Source: Kitasatospora sp. NBC_00374
GTDB taxonomy: Bacteria; Actinomycetota; Actinomycetes; Streptomycetales; Streptomycetaceae
DNA: 64,000 nucleotides
Assembly (NCBI RefSeq): GCF_041434935.1
Contig: NZ_CP107964.1
Location: 8,725,001 to 8,789,000 of the forward strand
Reading direction: 5' to 3'
This document shows positions 28,003-36,991 of this stretch, in pieces; position 1 is the stretch's first letter; every line of letters starts with the position of its first letter. Under the pieces are notes generated by a model, which did no database searches, was not told the DNA's origin, and was given only the letters and a program-made list of their open reading frames with translations. The position numbers were made by a program, and so were the translations under genes.

Positions 28003-29010
28003 TCAGTCGGCCACCCGGCCTGGGACGCCGTCGAGCCAGTGGCCCGAGTACCGGTCGGCGGCGCTCTGGTCGCGGAACGCGTAGGTCTTCAGCAGCCAGC
28101 GCCTGCGGGCCCGCGCCGGGTCGTTGATCTCCATCTTCTCCCGGCTGTGCAGACCGTCCTGGTTGGCGAGGGCGAACAGGTCGCCGGTCAGGATGCGGTG
28201 GCGGACCTTGTCCGCCCGGACCAGCGCGTTCTTCATCGCGAGCAGCGCCCGGACGGCCTCTTCCGGGCTTCCCTCGGCGACCGTGGTGCAGGTGTCGAGG
28301 TAACGGAAGCTGTGGTGGTTCTCCAGGATCGGATGCCGCTCGGAGACCGTCTGGCGGCTGTTGCTGTCGCGCGAGAACACGTCGAACGGGGTGATGAAGC
28401 AGGGCTGCCGCAGCACCGCCTGCTGCTCCTCGGACAGGTGGGCCAGCAGGGAGCGCCCGTCGACGAAGCCCGTGTAGATGAAGTCGGCGTCGGAGCAGCG
28501 CATGCCGAGCAGCGAGATGAAGTCCGCCCTCACGGCGTGGGCGGTGCGGTCGTTGTGGAAGACGAGCTCGCTGTCGCTGAAGCCGGTCTGCATGCCGCTG
28601 TAGCGGTTGATGGCGACGACGTCGGTGAAGAAGTCCCCGTTGAAGCGCGTGGCGTACGCCAGCAGGGGAGTGGCGACCAGCTGTGCGAACAGCTCCAGGA
28701 AGGCCTCGGCGACGAAGGTCTTCTTCTTGGCGTACTTGTCGGCGATCGGGTCGTCGGGGTCGAGGTCCGGGACGTGGGCGTCGATCGGGCAGTTGCGCAG
28801 GACGTGGGCGTCGGAGACGCCGGCTTCGCGCTCGGCGCGGATGCGCCCGCAGACCTGCGTGAAGAAGGCCGGCACCTCCCCGCGGTCCACCACGTCGGCC
28901 ACCGCGCGGGAGAAGGCGGGGTAGTCCTCGAACGGGTTCTTCCCGACGCTCTCCAGGACGCGGTACAGGGCGTCGCGCTCGTGGTCGGACAGGGCGTAGA
29001 AGGGTTTCAC
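28003..29010 (-). CDS. Clavaminate-synthase-like Fe(II)/2-oxoglutarate oxygenase 2
   Basis: 335 aa from GTG 29010 behind GGGGAGAG. Same superfamily as oxygenase 1 but clearly divergent. Iron ligands FHND (H152, D154) and H288 (GLHSREKM), with R303/R304 (RRRWLLKTY) for 2-oxoglutarate. The stretch VVAINRYSGMQTGFSDSELVFHNDRTAHAV resembles free amino-acid beta- or gamma-hydroxylases. Divergent from the MFS exporter across an ARE-containing region, so hydroxylation and export are probably switched on together by the GBL signal. Confidence 0.87.
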   Translation of the reverse strand: MKPFYALSDHERDALYRVLESVGKNPFEDYPAFSRAVADVVDRGEVPAFFTQVCGRIRAEREAGVSDAHVLRNCPIDAHVPDLDPDDPIADKYAKKKTFVAEAFLELFAQLVATPLLAYATRFNGDFFTDVVAINRYSGMQTGFSDSELVFHNDRTAHAVRADFISLLGMRCSDADFIYTGFVDGRSLLAHLSEEQQAVLRQPCFITPFDVFSRDSNSRQTVSERHPILENHHSFRYLDTCTTVAEGSPEEAVRALLAMKNALVRADKVRHRILTGDLFALANQDGLHSREKMEINDPARARRRWLLKTYAFRDQSAADRYSGHWLDGVPGRVAD

Positions 29011-29199
29011 GGGTCGCTCTCCCCGAGGCTGTGGGCCGGTTGGTGCCCCAAGCCTCGGTCCGGCGCGGCGCCCGGTCATCGGTCGGTGGTGGAGGCCGTC
29101 GCCTGCCGGTCATCCCGAAGGAGGGTCCGCACTCCCGCTTTGGTGGAGGCCGGGACCTGACGCCGCAGGTCACCGCCGGGGTCATCCATGAACAAAAAG

Positions 29200-29221
29200 A
29201 ATACCTTCTAGAAGGAATTTT
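29200..29221. promoter_or_regulatory. ARE-like palindrome between oxygenase 2 and the MFS exporter
   Basis: AATACCTTC-TA-GAAGGAATT embedded in A/T runs (AAAAAG on the left, TTTTT on the right). It lies 190 nt from the oxygenase 2 start and 40 nt from the exporter start, so it can control both. Confidence 0.85.
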
Positions 29222-29260
29222 TCTGTGTCATCATGGCCCGACGCCCCCGAAGGGATCGCT

Positions 29261-30727
29261 ATGCCCACCACTGACACGACGTCACATCGCCTGCCCCCGC
29301 GCCGGGACGACGCCACGCCGGATCCGGCACCCCCGAACGCCGCGCCCGTGTCCCGCCTGCCGCTGATCGCCCTGAGCCTCGGCTACTTCCTCGTGATGCT
29401 CGACGTCACCGTGGTCACCGTGGCCGTACCGGCGATCCGCGGGTCCCTGCACGCCGGCCCGGCCGGCCTCCAGTGGATCGTCGACGGCTACAGCACCGTC
29501 TTCGCCGGCCTCCTGCTGCTCGGCGGGGGACTGGGCGACCGCCTCGGCCACCGCACGATGTTCGTCGCCGGACTGACCGCCTTCACCGCCGCCTCGGTCG
29601 GCTGCGGCCTGGCGCCCACCACCGGCGTCCTGGTCGTCGCCCGCCTGCTGCAGGGAGCGGGCGCCGCCTTCCTGGTCCCGGCCTCGCTCGCCCTCCTGCA
29701 GACCGCCTACCCCACCAAGGCCGACCGCGCCCGCGCCTTCGGCATCTGGGCCGGCGTCTCCTCGATCGCCTTCGCGTCCGGCCCGGTCCTGGGCGGCCTC
29801 CTGGTGGCAGGACTGGACTGGCGCGCCGTGTTCTGGCTCAACGTGCCGGTGGCCCTCGTCGCGGTCCTGCTGACCCTGCGCCACGTCCCCTCCCCACCGC
29901 CCCGCCCCACCCGGACCCGGATGGACCCGGTGGGCCAGGTGCTCGGCGTGGTCGGCCTGATCGCACTGGCCGGCGCACTCAACGAGGCCGGCACGGCAGG
30001 CTGGACATCACTCCCGGTCCTGGCCGCGTTCGCCGCGGGCGCGCTCGCGCTCACCGTGTTCGTCACGGTGGAGCGCCGCCTGGAGAGTGGCCTCGCCTCG
30101 CGGCCCGACGGCCGGGCACCGCTGATGCCGCCGTCGCTCTTCAGCCGCACGGGCTTCGCACCCACCGCCGTGATCGGCTTCCTGCTCAGCTTCGGCTACT
30201 ACGGCATGCTCTTCCTGGCCACCCTCTACTTCCAGCAGGAACGCGGCTACGGCGCCCTGGGCACCGGACTGGCCCTGCTCCCCTCGGTCTGCATGTCCCT
30301 GATCGCCGCGCCGCTCTCCGGCCGGATCACCGCCCGCACCGGCCCCTACCCGCCGATGTGCTTCGCCCTCCTGCTGGGATCCGTCGGCTTCCTGGGCTGG
30401 CTGGCCGCCGACCACGACACCGCCTACCCCGTCCTGCTGTTCGCCCTGATCGCCACCGGGCTGGCCACACCGATGACCGTGGTCGCCGCCACCGCCGCGA
30501 TCATGGAATCCGCGCCGGCCGGCGGAGCGGGAGTCGCCTCGGCGGTCTTCAACGTCTCCCGACAGGTCGGAAACGCCGTCGGCGTGGCGCTCTTCGGAAC
30601 CCTCTGCGCCACCGCGGCCCACTTCACGTCAGGCCTGCACCGGTCGGCCCTCATCGCGGGCGCGGCCTTCCTCACCGGCTCCGCGCTCGCGGCCGCCACG
30701 ATGCGACGCGGCGCCCCGCCCGCCTGA
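29261..30727 (+). CDS. MFS (DHA2-type) drug/metabolite exporter
   Basis: 488 aa, fourteen predicted helices. DHA2 signatures include LVMLDVTVVTVAVPAIRG and GPAGLQWIVDGYSTVFAGLLLLGGGLGDRLGHRTMF. ATG 29261 behind GAAGGGA was preferred over an upstream GTG (29225) that abuts the ARE operator. Probably exports the cluster product and confers resistance. Followed by the alkylmalate-synthase gene in the same direction after 121 nt. Confidence 0.9.
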   Translation: MPTTDTTSHRLPPRRDDATPDPAPPNAAPVSRLPLIALSLGYFLVMLDVTVVTVAVPAIRGSLHAGPAGLQWIVDGYSTVFAGLLLLGGGLGDRLGHRTMFVAGLTAFTAASVGCGLAPTTGVLVVARLLQGAGAAFLVPASLALLQTAYPTKADRARAFGIWAGVSSIAFASGPVLGGLLVAGLDWRAVFWLNVPVALVAVLLTLRHVPSPPPRPTRTRMDPVGQVLGVVGLIALAGALNEAGTAGWTSLPVLAAFAAGALALTVFVTVERRLESGLASRPDGRAPLMPPSLFSRTGFAPTAVIGFLLSFGYYGMLFLATLYFQQERGYGALGTGLALLPSVCMSLIAAPLSGRITARTGPYPPMCFALLLGSVGFLGWLAADHDTAYPVLLFALIATGLATPMTVVAATAAIMESAPAGGAGVASAVFNVSRQVGNAVGVALFGTLCATAAHFTSGLHRSALIAGAAFLTGSALAAATMRRGAPPA

Positions 30728-30848
30728 GGGGAACCACACCCGCACCCCGGCACCCAGCGCACCCCGCACGGCCCCATCCCGAACCCCCCATCCCGAACCC
30801 CCCCATCCCGCACCGCCCATCCGTCCGCACACACATGGAGGACGCACA

Positions 30849-32045
30849 ATGGACCACCGACCCGCAGCGCGACGGATCTCCGTCTTCGACACCACACTGC
30901 GCGACGGCGAGCAGGCCCCCGCCAACGCGATGACCCCCCAGCAGAAACTGGACATCGCCCTGCGCATCGAGGCGCTCGGAGCGGACTACATCGAGGCCGG
31001 CTTCCCGGCCTCCTCACCCAGCGAGTTCGAAGCCACCCGCCTCATCTCCCAGCACCTCACCACCGCCCGGTTCACCACCTTCTGCCGCGCCGTACGGGCC
31101 GACGTCGACCGCGCCGTCCAGGCCGGCGGGACCGCCAACCACCAGGTCCAGGTGATGGCCACCGGAAGCGACATGCACCTGAAGCACAAACGCGGCATCA
31201 CCCGCCGCGAGGCCGTCGACGAGGTCGCCGACACCGTGGCCCACGCCTACTCCCTCGGCGTCGAGTCGGTCTCCGTCGGCATCGAGGACGCCAGCCGCGG
31301 CGAGCACGACCTCCTGCGCGCCATCACCGAAGGCGCCATCGACGCCGGCGCCACCTGCTTCGCGGTCGCCGACACCTCCGGCTGCACCACCCCCGAGGAG
31401 TACGCCGACCTCATCGCCGCCTTCCGCCGCTGGGCCCCCGCCCCCATCCGGCTCTCCACGCACTGCCACGACGACTTCGGCCTGTCGACCGCCAACGCGG
31501 TCGCCGGCCTGCAGGCCGGCGCCGACGAGGTCCAGGCCACCCTCGGCGGCATCGGCGAGCGCGCCGGCAACACCCCCCTGGAGGAGGTCGCCGCGCTGCT
31601 CAGCTACAAGCGCGGCGTCCTCGGCATCTACACCGACATCGACCTCGCGTCCATGTACGAGGCGTACACGGCACTGCGCAGGACCATCCGCCTGGAGGAG
31701 CCGCGCAACAAGGCGATCTTCGGCACCTACGCCTTCGGCACCGCCGCCGGCATCCACCAACAGGGCATCCTGCGCAACCCCGCGACCTACGAGTACGTGG
31801 AGCCGGCGCGATTCGGCCGCGAACGGTCCATCCTGATCGGCCGCCACTCGGGCCGAGCCGTGCTGCGCCACCTGCTGGACCAGCTCGGCGTCGAGGTCGA
31901 CAACGAGCGGCTGGCCGAGCTCTACCGGGTCCACATCGCCGAGCGCACGGGCGCCGACTGCGAGGACCTCGCCGTCGTCAAGGCGCGCCTGGCCCGCGAG
32001 CTCGGCACCCCCGTCCTGGCGGGCGCCGTGTCGTCCACCGGCTGA
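30849..32045 (+). CDS. Short 2-alkylmalate/homocitrate synthase-like enzyme (LeuA/NifV family)
   Basis: 398 aa. DRE-TIM fold: DTTLRDGEQAP (14-24), metal ligands STHCHDDFGLSTAN (H205, H207), GIGERAGNTPLEE and the C-terminal HSGRAVLRHLL helix pair. It lacks the long regulatory domain of the neighbouring LeuA. Such enzymes condense acetyl-CoA with 2-oxo acids (2-oxoglutarate, 2-oxoisovalerate or longer). The presence of leuCD and an aminotransferase in the same locus suggests it starts a one-carbon homologation of the pathway's own 2-oxo acid. ATG 30849 behind GGAGGA. A strong hairpin follows. Confidence 0.88.
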   Translation: MDHRPAARRISVFDTTLRDGEQAPANAMTPQQKLDIALRIEALGADYIEAGFPASSPSEFEATRLISQHLTTARFTTFCRAVRADVDRAVQAGGTANHQVQVMATGSDMHLKHKRGITRREAVDEVADTVAHAYSLGVESVSVGIEDASRGEHDLLRAITEGAIDAGATCFAVADTSGCTTPEEYADLIAAFRRWAPAPIRLSTHCHDDFGLSTANAVAGLQAGADEVQATLGGIGERAGNTPLEEVAALLSYKRGVLGIYTDIDLASMYEAYTALRRTIRLEEPRNKAIFGTYAFGTAAGIHQQGILRNPATYEYVEPARFGRERSILIGRHSGRAVLRHLLDQLGVEVDNERLAELYRVHIAERTGADCEDLAVVKARLARELGTPVLAGAVSSTG

Positions 32046-32068
32046 CCGACCGGACGCCGCCGACGCGA

Positions 32069-32106
32069 GCCGGCGGGCACGGGCCACCCGGCCCGCGCCC
32101 GCCGGC
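32069..32106. terminator. Terminator hairpin after the alkylmalate-synthase gene
   Basis: A 17-bp stem with one mismatch (32069-32085 with 32090-32106) and a 4-nt ACCC loop, 23 nt after the stop codon. Confidence 0.82.
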
Positions 32107-32158
32107 TTCGGCGTCCCCCGGGCCGCGCCCGCCCACGAGGGCGGCGCGGCGCGGAGAA

Positions 32159-32195
32159 CGGCGGCGGCGCCCGGTCGGGCCGGGCGCCGCCGCCG
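32159..32195. terminator. Terminator hairpin after the aminotransferase gene
   Basis: A 16-bp perfect stem (CGGCGGCGGCGCCCGG at 32159-32174 and its complement at 32180-32195), 5-nt loop, 25 nt beyond the aminotransferase stop on the reverse strand. With the preceding hairpin it insulates two convergent genes. Confidence 0.82.
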
Positions 32196-32220
32196 TACCG
32201 TCGTCTCCCCTGCCGGGCCG

Positions 32221-33417
32221 TCAGCCGCGCACGGCCGCGCCGCGCCGACCGGCCAGCGCGGTGGCCATCCGCTCGAGCGCGGCCTCGATCACATCCCGCG
32301 AGGTCGCGAACGAGAGCCGCACATGGCCCTCCCCGCCGGGCCCGAAGGCCGAACCCGGCGTCACCGCCACGCCCGCCTCCTCCAGCAGCCAGGCGGCGAA
32401 CTGCGCGGACGTCCCCAGCCCGGTCGCGCTGATGTCGGGGAACGCGTAGAGGGCGCCCTCGGGAAGCTCGCAGCTGACCCCCGGCAGGGCGTTGAGTCCC
32501 GCCACGATCACCTCCCGACGGACCGCGTACTCGTCCACCATCTCCCGGATGAAATCCTGCGCACCGGTGAGCGCGGCCAGGCCGCCGCGCTGCACGAACG
32601 ACCCCGCGCAGCCGACCGAATGCTCCTGCACCTTCACCATCTCGCCGATGACGTCGCCGGGCCCGGCCACGTACCCGAGCCGCCACCCCGTCATCGCGTA
32701 GCCCTTGGAGAACCCGTTCACGACGAGCGTGCGCCCCGCGGCTGCGGGCAGGCTCGCCAGGCTCAGATGCTCCGCGCCGTACAGCACCTTCTCGTAGATC
32801 TCGTCCGTGATGACCAGCAGGTCGTGCTCGGCGGCGAACTCCGCCACCTCGAACGCCTCCTGACGGGTGAGGGCCCGCCCGGTCGGATTGTTCGGCGTGT
32901 TGATCAGCAGCGCCTTCGTCCGCTCCGTCACATACCGCTCGAGGAGCGCGCGGGAGAGCCGGAAGCCGTCCTGGGCGCTCAGCCGCGCCGCCACCGGCCG
33001 GGCCCCCGCGAGGCGCGCCATCGACTGGTAGCTGACCCAGCTCGGGGTCGGGATGATCACCTCGTCGCCGGGATCGAGGACGGACATCATCGAGATGTAC
33101 AGGGCGTGCTTCGCCGACGGCGTCACGATGATGTCGGTGGCCGGGTCGACCACCACCGCGTTGTCGCGGGCCAGCTTCCCGGCGATCGCCTCCAACAGCT
33201 CCGGAAGGCCGCGGCTGGGCGTGTAGTGGGTGAATCCGCCGAGCAGCGCCTTCGACGCCTCGGCGGTGATGTGCGCGCTGGTATCGAAGCTCGGTTCGCC
33301 GCTTCCGAGGTCGAGGACGTGGACCCCCTGCGCGCGCAGCGCGCGCACCGTGTCCACCACGGCGAAGGTCGCCGACTTCTCGATGCCGGAGAACCGGGCC
33401 GCTGTGCGGTTCTTCAT
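32221..33417 (-). CDS. Class I/II PLP-dependent aminotransferase (aspartate-aminotransferase type Ib)
   Basis: 398 aa. PLP-lysine motif VNGFSKGYAMTGWRLGYV, substrate/PLP contacts NTPNNPTGRALT, ITDEIYEKVLYG and the C-terminal HVRLSFATS. Expected to exchange amino and keto groups, for example turning the homologated 2-oxo acid into the amino acid product or supplying the 2-oxo acid to the alkylmalate synthase. ATG 33417 (behind GGGAG) was preferred to GTG 33426. Downstream of the isochorismatase-fold gene in the same direction, with a 119-nt gap. Confidence 0.9.
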   Translation of the reverse strand: MKNRTAARFSGIEKSATFAVVDTVRALRAQGVHVLDLGSGEPSFDTSAHITAEASKALLGGFTHYTPSRGLPELLEAIAGKLARDNAVVVDPATDIIVTPSAKHALYISMMSVLDPGDEVIIPTPSWVSYQSMARLAGARPVAARLSAQDGFRLSRALLERYVTERTKALLINTPNNPTGRALTRQEAFEVAEFAAEHDLLVITDEIYEKVLYGAEHLSLASLPAAAGRTLVVNGFSKGYAMTGWRLGYVAGPGDVIGEMVKVQEHSVGCAGSFVQRGGLAALTGAQDFIREMVDEYAVRREVIVAGLNALPGVSCELPEGALYAFPDISATGLGTSAQFAAWLLEEAGVAVTPGSAFGPGGEGHVRLSFATSRDVIEAALERMATALAGRRGAAVRG

Positions 33418-33536
33418 GTCTCCCACCCTTCTGCTGGGCCGACGGCACGGTTGCCGCCGGCCGGTTCACTGGATCTCTCCCGGGACGCCCCCGCGGTCGG
33501 CACGGATCACCGCGCGGTCCGAACGGGCCTTCGCCG

Positions 33537-34121
33537 TCAGGCGGGCAGGGCCCGGTCCACGCTGGTGATCGTCGCGGTCCGGGCCAGGACCTTCAGCGCC
33601 GCCTCGTGCAGCTCCTGGTCGGAGGTGGCGGTGGCGTCCTCGAGGACCTCGACGCGGTAGTCGCGGTCGTGCCCCTCCCGGGCCGCGGACAGCACCACCA
33701 GGTCGGTGGTCACCCCGGCCAGCAGCAGGGTGTCGACCCGCAGACCGCGCAGCAGCACCTCCAGGTGCGTGCCGTGGAACGGGCTGACCCGCCGCTTGGC
33801 CACGACCGCCTCGCCGTCGGCGGGCCTGATCGCCTCGTGCACCCGCGTCGCCCACGTGCCCAGCACCAGGCGCTCGTCGGCACGCGCCGAGTCGAATACC
33901 GGTGACCCTTCCGGCCAGTCGGCGAAGCCCGCCGAAAAGCCGACCACCACGTAGATGACGGGAATGCCCGCCGCACGGGCACGCCCGATCGCCACGGCGG
34001 TCCGTTCGAGCACCCCTCGCCGGGTGATCTGCTCAAGATATCCCTCGGCGGCGTATTTCCCGTCCGGGTGCACAATCTCGTTGATCAGGTCCATCACCAG
34101 AAGTGCCGGTCGTCGTCGCAT
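33537..34121 (-). CDS. Isochorismatase-fold hydrolase lacking the catalytic cysteine
   Basis: 194 aa. General fold motifs LVMDLINEI (D11), AVVAKRRVSPFHGT (K109) and LLLAGVTTDLVVLSAA. In cysteine-dependent members the last motif reads GxxTxxCV; here the Cys position is V142. The D and K remain, as in true isochorismate lyases/hydrolases, so amidase chemistry is unlikely. The context contains no isochorismate pathway. Substrate unknown; it may cleave an enol-ether or imine-type bond in a pathway intermediate. Divergent from the FAD-protein gene. Confidence 0.78.
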   Translation of the reverse strand: MRRRPALLVMDLINEIVHPDGKYAAEGYLEQITRRGVLERTAVAIGRARAAGIPVIYVVVGFSAGFADWPEGSPVFDSARADERLVLGTWATRVHEAIRPADGEAVVAKRRVSPFHGTHLEVLLRGLRVDTLLLAGVTTDLVVLSAAREGHDRDYRVEVLEDATATSDQELHEAALKVLARTATITSVDRALPA

Positions 34122-34469
34122 TCCTGTCTCCGATCGAGGTATTCGGCCGCTGTCGGCCACGACAAGGGGTGAAGGCGGCCCAAGGCCGCCGGTGCGGCCG
34201 CCGCCGGCCACGAGCGGCACGCACGGCCGGCGCGGTCCGGCTCGCTTCGGCGGCGGCGAAGCCGCGCATGAGAAACGCTCATGCCATGCATGAACCAAGC
34301 GCCGTTGAACCGCCTCCCCGTCCGGTCTACGCTCGGGGAGTCGCTTGAGGAGAACACCTCGCCCCCCATTTCGGACGTCAATCCTGGCTGCGCGGATATG
34401 CCTGGTCATATCTCCGTCCGGTCCGTCGGGAGCGAGCGCGTTCACGAGAATTCAGAGAAAGGTGGAAAG
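34122..34469. promoter_or_regulatory. Divergent promoter region, isochorismatase-fold gene / FAD-protein gene
   Basis: About 350 bp. No gene, and no ARE-like palindrome found. The AGAAAGG just before 34470 is the ribosome-binding site for the FAD-binding protein. Confidence 0.45.
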
Positions 34470-36452
34470 GTGAAGAGCCGAGTCGCGTCCCGCTTCGAGG
34501 AACCGGCCGCACGTGCCACGTCCGCCCCGGTGACGGGTGCCCCCCGGCCCCCGCGCGAGCACGCCGGCCACGGCCGCCCGCACCGCGTCGCGGTGGTCGG
34601 CAGCGGCCCCCGGGGCCTGAGCGTGCTCGAACGCATGGCGGCCCGCCTGGCCGAGGCCCGCCCCACGCGGCCGGTGGAGATCTACCTGATCGACGCGGTC
34701 CAGGTCGGCAGCGGCCGGGTGTGGCGCACCGACCAGCCGGACTGGTTCCTGATGAACACGGTGGCCGCCGAGGTCTCCTCGTTCTCCGGCCCGTGGGACG
34801 GCGGCCCCGTCCGCCCCGGAAACGGCCCGTCCCTCGCACAGTGGTGGAGTACCACCGACCCGGCGTTCCCGGGCCCCGACGGGTACGCGCCGCGCGCCGT
34901 GCACGGCCGCTACATGCAGTTCGTGCTGGACACCGTCGAGGCCGCGCTGCCCGCAGGCTCCTCGCTGCACAGGATGAACACCCTGGTCGAGGACCTCGAA
35001 CCCACCCCGGGCGGCTACCGCCTGACGCTGTCGCAGGGCCCCGACCTGCTGGCCGACCGGGTCGTCCTGGTCACCGGGCACACCCAGCCGGAACTGACGG
35101 GCCACCAGAAGGAGCTCGCCGGCTTCGCGGACACCCACCCCCGGCTCACCTACATCCCCGGCGACTCCGCCGCCGACATGCCCCTGGACACCATCGCGGC
35201 GGGCTCGGCGGTCGGCGTCCTCGGCCTCGGCCTCTCCTTCTACGACGTCATGGCCGCACTCACCCTCGGACGCGGCGGAACGTTCGACGACGACGGCGAC
35301 GGCGGGCTGCTCTACCGCCCCAGCGGAGACGAGCCCGTCATGGTGGCCGGCTCCCGCAGCGGAATGCCGCTGCCGGCGCGCGGCCGCAACCAGAAGCACC
35401 CCGACCACCGCTACCGGCCCCTGCTCTTCACCGCCGACCGGGTCCGCCGCCGCGGCGGCGGCGAACGCGTCGACTTCATGGCCGACGCCATGCCGCTGCT
35501 GATGGCCGAGATCGAACTCGTCTACTACGCCACCGCCCTGCAAGAGCGCCGCGGCGCCGGCGCGCGCTCCGCCTTCGTCGCGCAGGTGGTCGACGCCGTG
35601 CGCACCGAGGTGCCCGACGTGGCCGCCATCGCCGCCCGCCACGGCGTCGGCGACCTGCCGCCCATCGACCTCGACCGGCTGGCCCGCCCGTTCGCCGGCC
35701 GGACCTTCCCGGACCGGGAGTCCTTCGAGGACGAGCTGACCGCGGCCTTGCGCCGCGACCTCGACCACGCGGAACAGGGAAACGTCGACTCGCCGCTCAA
35801 GGCGGCACTGGACGTCGTACGCGACACCCGCGGGGTCATCCGCGAACTGGTCGACTTCTCGGGCCTGGACCCCGCCTCGCACCGGACCGACTTCCTCGGC
35901 TGGTACGTGCCCAGGAGCTCGTTCCTGGCCGCGGGCCCCCCGCTCGGCAGGCTGAAGCAGACGGCGGCCCTCATCGACTGCGGCCTGCTGCGCATCGTGG
36001 GCCCCGACGCGCGGTTCGGCACCGACGCGGACACCGGCACCTTCCTGGTCTCCTCGCCCCTGGTGGCCGGATCCGAGGTCGCGGTGGACACCGTGATCGA
36101 CGCCCGGATCCCCTCGCCCGACCTCACCCGGGACCCCGCCGCGCTCACCCGCCGGCTTCGCGAACGGGGCATCTGGACCGAGTACGTCAACCGCGCCGGC
36201 GACGACGCGTTCCACACCGGTGGCGTGGCCGTGACCGGCACCCCGTTCCACCCGGTGGGCCGCGACGGACGCCCGGACCCCGGGCTGTACGTCCTGGGCA
36301 TCCCCACCGAGCACACCCGCTGGTTCATGCAGGGCGGCAGCAGCCGACCGGGTTTCTGGACCGACTTCGTCCACGACGCCGACGCGATCGCGGGCGACGC
36401 GCTGGCCGCCGCGCTGCGCCCGGTGGGGCGGCCCCGGCTGGTGGACGCCTGA
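34470..36452 (+). CDS. Large FAD/NAD(P)-binding protein (COG4529-like, NAD_binding_9)
   Basis: 660 aa from GTG 34470. N-terminal dinucleotide fold HRVAVVGSGPRGLSVLERMA (GxGxxG at 44-49). A second nucleotide-binding-like motif is AVGVLGLGLSFYDVMAALTL, near residues 245-264. The C-terminal part contains YVLGIPTEHTRWFMQGGSSRPG. This matches the poorly characterised FAD/NAD(P)-binding family related to lysine/ornithine N-monooxygenases. I infer a flavin-dependent oxidation, possibly N-hydroxylation, in the pathway. It heads a two-gene unit with a cupin. Confidence 0.82.
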   Translation: MKSRVASRFEEPAARATSAPVTGAPRPPREHAGHGRPHRVAVVGSGPRGLSVLERMAARLAEARPTRPVEIYLIDAVQVGSGRVWRTDQPDWFLMNTVAAEVSSFSGPWDGGPVRPGNGPSLAQWWSTTDPAFPGPDGYAPRAVHGRYMQFVLDTVEAALPAGSSLHRMNTLVEDLEPTPGGYRLTLSQGPDLLADRVVLVTGHTQPELTGHQKELAGFADTHPRLTYIPGDSAADMPLDTIAAGSAVGVLGLGLSFYDVMAALTLGRGGTFDDDGDGGLLYRPSGDEPVMVAGSRSGMPLPARGRNQKHPDHRYRPLLFTADRVRRRGGGERVDFMADAMPLLMAEIELVYYATALQERRGAGARSAFVAQVVDAVRTEVPDVAAIAARHGVGDLPPIDLDRLARPFAGRTFPDRESFEDELTAALRRDLDHAEQGNVDSPLKAALDVVRDTRGVIRELVDFSGLDPASHRTDFLGWYVPRSSFLAAGPPLGRLKQTAALIDCGLLRIVGPDARFGTDADTGTFLVSSPLVAGSEVAVDTVIDARIPSPDLTRDPAALTRRLRERGIWTEYVNRAGDDAFHTGGVAVTGTPFHPVGRDGRPDPGLYVLGIPTEHTRWFMQGGSSRPGFWTDFVHDADAIAGDALAAALRPVGRPRLVDA

Positions 36453-36554
36453 GCGGCGGGCCCTTTCGGCCCGGCCGCCGGGCCCGGCCGCCGCCGCCGC
36501 CCCGCACGCATTCGCACGTACCCGTTCGCAGGTGAACACCGAGGAGAATCCGCC

Positions 36555-36956
36555 ATGTCGATGCCCACTCAGCTCTCCGACGGCCCCCGGGGCCGGAACG
36601 TCACGGTCCTGCGGGACCTGTTGTCCCCCGAGGGGTTGGAGAACCTCGACTGGGTGCGCTGGGTCCAGCCCGGCCGGGCCGGGGTGGAGGTGTGCCCGAT
36701 CTACACCACCGAGGCCCCGCAGTCGGCGTCGGCCTTCCTGGTGCGGATGGCGCCCGGGGCCCACGGCGACCTGCACGAGCACACCGGATACGAGCTGATG
36801 TTCGTCCTGTCGGGGGAGTTGTGCAACGACAACGGCGACCGGTACGGGGTCGGTGACCTGATCGTCGAGGAGCCCGGCAGCGTGCACCGGGTCCGCACCG
36901 ACACCGGCTGCGTCGCCCTGGGCGTCCGCGAGGCGCCGACCGCGCCCCTGTCCTAG
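36555..36956 (+). CDS. Small cupin-domain protein
   Basis: 133 aa, single cupin (ASAFLVRMAPGAHGDLHEHTGYELMFVLSGELCNDNGDRYGVGDLIVEEPGSVHRVRT). Metal ligands are likely from GDLHEHTGYE and VHRV. Cupins of this size act as metal-dependent isomerases or dioxygenases, or sense ligands. It follows the FAD protein by 102 nt behind GAGGAG and probably works on the same intermediate. Confidence 0.82.
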   Translation: MSMPTQLSDGPRGRNVTVLRDLLSPEGLENLDWVRWVQPGRAGVEVCPIYTTEAPQSASAFLVRMAPGAHGDLHEHTGYELMFVLSGELCNDNGDRYGVGDLIVEEPGSVHRVRTDTGCVALGVREAPTAPLS

Positions 36957-36991
36957 CGGCCCGGGCCGTGGGAGGCGGTGGTCGCGGCCCA

